Part shown: positions 59,001-64,000 of the stretch, one piece after another
Layout of the letters: each line of letters opens with the position of its first letter
Position numbering within the stretch: position 1 is the first letter of the stretch
NCBI GenBank assembly: GCA_936440205.1
Contig: OW387140.1
Coordinates: 32,113,659 to 32,177,658 of the forward strand
From: Lepidonotus clava
Taxonomy: Eukaryota > Annelida > Polychaeta > Phyllodocida > Polynoidae
Length of the DNA stretch: 64,000 bases
Reading direction: 5' to 3'
The notes under the pieces: generated by a model
Seen by the model: only the letters and a program-made list of their open reading frames with translations
Databases searched by the model: none
Told to the model about the DNA's origin: nothing
Program-made: the position numbers and the translations under genes

Positions 59001-60732
59001 GGGGAATAGACACTCCATGATATCTAACTATATGTTATTTCCAGAAAGATAAACAATGGATTGCTAAGTATGCTTTATGGGTCATTAACAAATTTGGAAG
59101 TGTCGTGTTCCATACATATTCATATTTCCTTTTCCTTTTTTAAAATTGTTTTTACAAAAAAGTTACACATTCTCCCCAATTCTGAAATGCTAATCAGACC
59201 ACAGATGCATACATGTATGGTCTAAAAGGACTGACTGACTAAATAAACAAACAAAAAATACAGATTTCGAAATATTTCAGAAGTGAGAAAACAATGAAGA
59301 AGAAGGCCTCAATTTGTATTGTTGATATATGTATCTAAAATTAAGCCCCCCCCCCATCCCACCCCTGATTCTGATGAGGACCATACTATTTCAAGAAGAC
59401 TAGTGCTGCGACTCAGAATGCCCACTCGCTCTTACCCACTACAACCATATTTCCATCCCAAGATTCAACCCTTTCATACAAGTCCAATAACACATCCTCA
59501 ATATCCAAATATCAGATACATTATAAGCAAAATGTACCAGCCATGTAGTTGTAATGAAACAAGAAGCCAACTCTTGGCAGCTGCCGACCCCTCCCAGCAG
59601 GAGTTGTACACTTCTCCCTAAACATGCAAACTGCCTGGGGTCAAGGGTCACCTGGGCGGCTGTTCTCCCTCTTAGCCACCCTCCCCCCGTGTAGCCAAAC
59701 CCCCAGGTAATTCGCCTATTGCAGGGTGTCAGTTGTTAAGTGCCAATAGCAACAGCCGGACGTCTTAGTGTAGAGACGAGCTGCTCGTTTACAGAGTGTA
59801 TCCTGTGAGAGGTGGAGGGGAGGGGGTGGAGCAGGCAGGGGAGGTATCAACAACTGAGCAGCCCAGAGCAGCCCGAGGAAGCAGGAGGAGCAATTCAACA
59901 TCACTCAGTTCTTAAGTTTACTTTCCCAGCTCTAAACGACTGATTCTGATCATGACTACATGCACAGTTGGGAAATATATGCTAGATTGTGATTGAATTC
60001 GATGCATTGCCAATGCCTTTCATATATAATTCTGTCTATATATCATATATGCAGGGGTGTAAGTCAGGCTTGATGAAAAAGTCTGAAACCTTACAGTTAA
60101 TGCCAAACTATATGATTATGATCAATTCTGATGAAGGATGTAACAATCCGAAACATGTAAATTCGACCACCTTTGAATGTCTTAATAAATTTCAAAGTCT
60201 ACAACAAGCCGTCGTTGAGTTAGATGTTCTACACTTCAATTTATTATATGATTATGAGTGTGCAAATCTCTGCTGGGAGTGGTTGCCTGTGATTGGAGAG
60301 TGGAGAGTGGAGCATGTTTAGAGTTAAGTGAACAAATGATATAAGAATTGTAAAATATATTCATTATCAATTCAAACAACATAATTAACGATCAAATTAT
60401 AACCTATAACTCTTGCTCTTATAGGATTTTTTTTTTATCAAAGAAATTTTAGGAGTCATACTTGGAATTGCATTAATATCAACCAATCAGAGGCCAGTAT
60501 TTATTCACTGCTCAGAAAGGTTTCAGACTATTCTGATAATCTGAACTTAGTCTGAAGAAAGTCTGAACTGGTTTTTGATGTTTAGAAACTGTATTTAGAA
60601 GTGGATTATCAAGCCAATTGTCACTGTCTAACATGTATTTGGATACTATTGAGATTTTGTCCATGTTTTTGCCATATTTGATCAATATTATGCCAGTTTC
60701 CTTAAGTCTAAAAAAATCTGAAATCAGACTAA

Positions 60733-61822
60733 CCCTTTGCCTCCCCGCAATTTTGCATATTTCCAAGCTAAAACGTGATGAGGATTATTTGAAATAGCGT
60801 TTTAGGTATCAAGTTTCCCTAAAACATAGACAAATTATATATCAATTGAAAGCCCATTTTCTCAGGATTTACATTATGAAAATGGATTTCTTTTTTTTCC
60901 ACATCATGTGTCACGTGACCTAGGTCACGTGACCTAGTTCTTGCATTTTTTTTCAGTAAATTTCTGACATTTTCTGACAAATTCAGGAAAAAGGGGGTTA
61001 AATATTAATTTTAGAGAAAAAGCTAGTATTGATAAAATGCAGGCCATGCAAAAAGGATTTGGATAATGTGTATTGTGAAAATATATGTCAAAGCGATCAG
61101 ATAAGTCTAATGGATGAAATATTGGAGTGTTTTTGCCTAAATTCACCAAAATGAGCAAAATTTCCTGAATAAATTTCAAAATGTACGTTTCCATGGTAAC
61201 ATTCTATACAAATAAACAATACATACATATCATATGACAAATAACTGTGTCCAAATATGCTTTAGGAGTTTGTATAATTAATTTCATATGTTGGTGTGCA
61301 TTTTTCTCCAAGGAGCTACCTTTTTATAAAGAAATCTCATTCATTAGATACTGAAAGCACGTGTGCTATAGGAATTTTGCTTATTTTACACATTTCAGTA
61401 AATTAGATTGCATTTTTCAATTTCCTCTAGATTATCAGAATTCATAATTTTTCACAATCAAATTGGTTCTTGACCACATATTAACCTTTAAATGTCAGAA
61501 TATGTCGTCACTATCTCCATGATTATAATTAGAAATTTAAAAATCTAACATTTTTCATAATTTAATACGCAATAATTAATGGAAATTTCGTCATATTTTC
61601 CTGCTTTTAGACAAAGTTGCTACTACTGTACCTTCAAAGTCATCAAATCTATATTTTTTTACATTTTCTAATGAATAAAGGTAATTGTTTATGACTGGCA
61701 TGACTCTTACTTTCAATAACACCAAAAAAAATATCCAAATTCTTTAAATATCAACAAATTTATGACAATTTGATAATTTCGGTCATATATGACCGAAATT
61801 TGCATTGAAGAGAGGCAAAGGG
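60733..61822. mobile_element. piggyBac-type MITE nested in copy C
   Basis: The inverted termini CCCTTTGCCTC / GAGGCAAAGGG are flanked by CTAA (60729-60732) and TTAA (61823-61826), the piggyBac target. It is 1090 bp, AT-rich and without coding capacity. The bases either side rejoin to match the uninterrupted copy at 9636-9807 (TCAGAC then AGTCTGAAAAC), which confirms the insertion. Confidence 0.85.
60910..60933. promoter_or_regulatory. Palindrome with two GTCACGTGAC boxes inside the MITE
   Basis: 60911-60932 is a perfect 22-bp palindrome centred on CCTAGG. Its two arms each hold GTCACGTGAC (60910-60919 and 60924-60933), the ideal site for MiT/TFE and USF-type bHLH-zip factors. An X-box-like GTTTCCATGGTAAC lies further on in the same MITE (61187-61200). 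Confidence 0.6.
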
Positions 61823-62531
61823 TTAAAGTCTGAAAACTGACATCCCTGTATATGAAGAAACGAGCATATTCCTATCCTGCCATATTGCCCTGTGTACATA
61901 GGCAATAAGTGGTATTGCGCTATTATGTGCTGTGGAACAAAGAATTCTTTTGTCGTTATCAAAACATACTTATCCTCTATCAAACAAAGACATATTAACA
62001 AATATATGTAGCATAACCAACCGCATCGCCTGCAGTATTATGATAATATTATATATTATTTTCTACTTAATCACTGAGCGGACTATTTCCCACCTCGCAG
62101 AAAAACCCTGATAAAGTGGTTGAAAAACGGTTCCCATTGTCCGTGGTGGTAGACAAACAGGATACTGGCAGATCACCCAACATGACCTCTCCTGTCACCT
62201 TTGGCCCTTAGCCACTGGCTACTGTGATAAATGAACACACATTATGTATCATAAGACACCGCATATTTCAGTACGGATATGGACTGTTATTTCGTAGTTT
62301 CTTCTGGTGGGAATCCCTGGTTTGAATACCATGCAGTGCACAAACTGTTCGATTGATAGCTAGGCTATGGTCCAATTTAATATTGCTAGTTATCCTATTC
62401 TTTAAGACAAACGATCTTGATAGTGATACAAATTTACGCTGGGTCCAAACTGATAATGAGTAAACGCTAGCATGCGAGCCCTGCAATGTGTATTTCTCTG
62501 ACAGTGAGGGGGCCAGAAGAACAGCACATCT

Positions 62532-62740
62532 CTCCTTGGAAACCCTCCCCATAGATGAGCAACTCTCCCTATTGATGGGCAGCTCTCCCCATAGATGAGC
62601 AACTCTCCCTATAGATGGGCAGCTCTCCCCGTAGGTGAGCAACTCTCACCCAAGGTGTCCGTGAGTAAATCTCCCCAGAGATGGGTAGCTCTCCCCTGAG
62701 GTGGACAACTCTCCCCAGAGATAGGCAGCTCTCCCTTGAG
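62532..62740. repeat. Minisatellite of about 20-bp units
   Basis: Roughly ten imperfect units alternate between GATGAGCAACTCTCCC and GATGGGCAGCTCTCCC types, so the higher-order unit is about 40 bp. Each unit contains a one- or two-mismatch version of GAGCAGCTC. Confidence 0.85.
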
Positions 62741-63427
62741 CAGGAGATGAGCTATACTCTTCCCTACAGAAGACAAAGAAAACCTCAGCCGGAGTCTAAG
62801 TGGGGAATCTTGTTATTTCTCTCTGTACCCTGATCTCTCTGATCCCTAACGCCCCCTCTCTCATGTTGCACAACATGGGGTACGCTTAGTGCCCGGGTCA
62901 GCCGCTGGGGGCGCGCGGGTCGCTCTTCTAGGCCTGGGGTTGCACTAAAAGCATGCTGGGCATTGGGGTCTGGGAACCTGAACGTTTCCAGGTTACCTGT
63001 ATAGAGCCACCCCTGAACACAATGCTGCAATGCTGCCTCCTGGGGGGAAACTGCAAGGAGTTTTGTATATGCCAATTGAAAAAGAGCTAGGTTTTCCCTT
63101 TCCCGTTATTAATTGTCTTTAAAGATTTAAAAACAGTATGATCTGATCTTATTCGTCAGATGAATGTTAAATGAACATGGGGGTAGGGGGCTTTATCATT
63201 TCACGTCCTTCTCAAATTGACGCCAGTAAACTAGTATTTCACTTTACTCTATTCTCACTCATACATATTGATCTTCGTGTATTTCACTATTTGGGGGTTT
63301 AGCATCGTCGGAATACTTGTACTGCTTTGCTATTTCTGTACATTCATAATATATACAAGTCAGGGTTTTACCTAGCCCTGTTAGTACTATAACACATGGG
63401 CGGCCGGGTCCTGATGTGAACAGCCCT

Positions 63428-63596
63428 GAGCTGCTCACTACAGCCCACCTGAGCTGCTCACCTGTCAGGTGTGCTATGATAAGACGCCCCGCTTTATACA
63501 CCTCACAGCTCTTATCGACCCACCCGTGACCACATACCTGTCTGATATCTCAATTTGGGTTCCCTTGGTAACAAACGAGCTGCTCGCGAGCTGCTC
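63428..63596 (-). promoter_or_regulatory. GAGCTGCTC pairs flanking a TATA box
   Basis: Two exact GAGCTGCTC sites lie at 63428 and 63451 and two at 63577 and 63588. Between them, on the minus strand, is TATAAAGC (63498-63491) in a GC-rich setting. A consensus-like donor CAG|GTGAGC follows about 35 bp downstream (near 63467). The layout suggests a promoter with a short first exon, though no coding start was seen. Confidence 0.35.
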
Positions 63597-64000
63597 TTTG
63601 GAGCTGCTTTCAATCTTACATGGTTTATTCCTGGGCTCGGGATCCAGGTGGAAAGATTGATACATGCAGGAGGAAACCAGCTGTTGTACTGTCTGTGAGG
63701 TGACGGGGGGACCTACCTGTCCATCAACCTACCCAAAATATACGACCTAGGTGGGATCTGTTTGACAGGACACGCGTGTTATCTTGCATCTCAGATTGTG
63801 TTGATGTATCTAGCAGATTGGGGCAAATAGGAAGGAAGCACTTTGTTCGTGTCATCTATTAAAAACTCGTGTTAATAAAGTACCGAGAATGATTTACGAC
63901 CTGAAATATCTATTTAACCTCTCACAACTGTTTCTTCGAGCTCCCAAACATTCATTTTAGATTATTTTTGACTTTCAACATAATGCTGATACAAATGCTG

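Larger units (their letters stand above)
60052..61848. mobile_element. hAT-like element with 6-bp target duplication, copy C, interrupted
   Basis: It starts CAGGGGTGTAAGTCAGG and ends ACTGACATCCCTG. TATATG lies on both sides (60046-60051 and 61849-61854). The left end shares GATGAAAAAGTCTGAAACC with copy B, and the right end shares AATCTGAAATCAGAC with copy A. Without the nested 1.1-kb insertion it would be about 0.7 kb, the longest of the four related copies. No transposase is visible. Confidence 0.75.
29054..63596. promoter_or_regulatory. Dispersed palindrome GAGC-W-GCTC, 19 exact sites
   Basis: Exact 9-mers GAGCTGCTC or GAGCAGCTC (one site read on either strand) start at 29054, 32576, 32591, 32614, 41342, 41417, 43693, 47158, 47213, 48984, 54773, 55306, 55357, 57102, 59778, 63428, 63451, 63577 and 63588. 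Flanks are usually pyrimidine before and purine after on the GAGCTGCTC strand, giving the 11-bp odd palindrome YGAGC-W-GCTCR. One-mismatch forms (GAGCAACTC, GAGTAGCTC, GAGCAGTTC) accompany the exact ones. The only copies left of 27 kb that I saw are two inside BCAR1 coding sequence (near 24877 and 24971). Function unknown; a dimeric DNA-binding protein site is the simplest reading. Confidence 0.7.
53972..63999. other. Noncoding region upstream of the 566-aa exon
   Basis: Contents are a retrocopy-like sequence (55580-56060), GAGC-W-GCTC islands (54.8, 55.3, 57.1, 59.8 and 63.4-63.6 kb), a G-run of about 18 near 58885, a transposon nest (60052-61848) and a minisatellite (62532-62740). A GC-rich ATG-initiated frame at 57002-57244 (minus, 80 aa) is unassigned. 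No Cas SH3-coding exon was recognised. Confidence 0.5.

Noticed and set aside
59989-60321. 110-aa plus-strand frame
   Set aside because: It starts outside and runs into the hAT-like element at 60052. Composition is AT-driven and no domain is seen.
62785-63075. 96-aa GC-rich minus-strand frame
   Set aside because: No homology, no clear donor, and GC-rich island composition makes chance openness likely.

Overview
The window is animal nuclear DNA: intron-rich genes with GT-AG introns, long AT-rich noncoding stretches, many small DNA transposons, a tRNA-derived SINE and retrotransposon solo LTRs. The SINE core (8045-8232) and a SINE-tail-like fragment near 28430 resemble mollusc repeats, so a mollusc, probably a marine gastropod, is the best guess. 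This is inference; no species-specific marker was found.

Three host genes are clear. TMEM170A (three coding exons, minus, 11557-12867) and CFDP1 (eight coding exons, plus, 14748-18972) stand head to head. They are followed by the large 3' coding exon of a Cas-family adaptor, BCAR1/p130Cas (minus, 23531-25993). The order TMEM170A-CFDP1-BCAR1 matches human chromosome 16q23.

Left region (1-10.8 kb): an unassigned 215-aa ORF on the minus strand with a CRE/TATA-like promoter, a 67-bp tandem duplication, two solo LTRs in opposite orientation, a CA/TA microsatellite, a SINE and several MITEs.

Right region (26-64 kb): no recognisable SH3-coding exon of BCAR1 was found, so this is probably a very long 5' intron and upstream regulatory domain of BCAR1. 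It holds a candidate 57-nt in-frame mini-exon (27003-27059). It also holds two candidate alternative first coding exons on the same strand, both ending in phase-0 donors: 46441-46656 (72 aa) and 51994-53691 (566 aa, with eleven 10-aa repeats, YVDI motifs and a CRE/TATA/initiator promoter). GC-rich islands carry apparent transcription-factor sites: CRE, RFX X-box, T-box, DR1 array, AP-1 and TCF.

The most striking unexplained signal is an odd palindrome, GAGC-W-GCTC. I count 19 exact copies between 29.0 and 63.6 kb, where about 0.3 would be expected by chance. They are clustered in the GC-rich islands and absent from noncoding DNA left of 27 kb. Transposon highlights are a 6-bp-TSD hAT-like family in four copies, one split by a piggyBac-type MITE that carries a long palindrome with two GTCACGTGAC boxes, and a 466-bp element whose inverted repeats are built from iterated 17-bp units.
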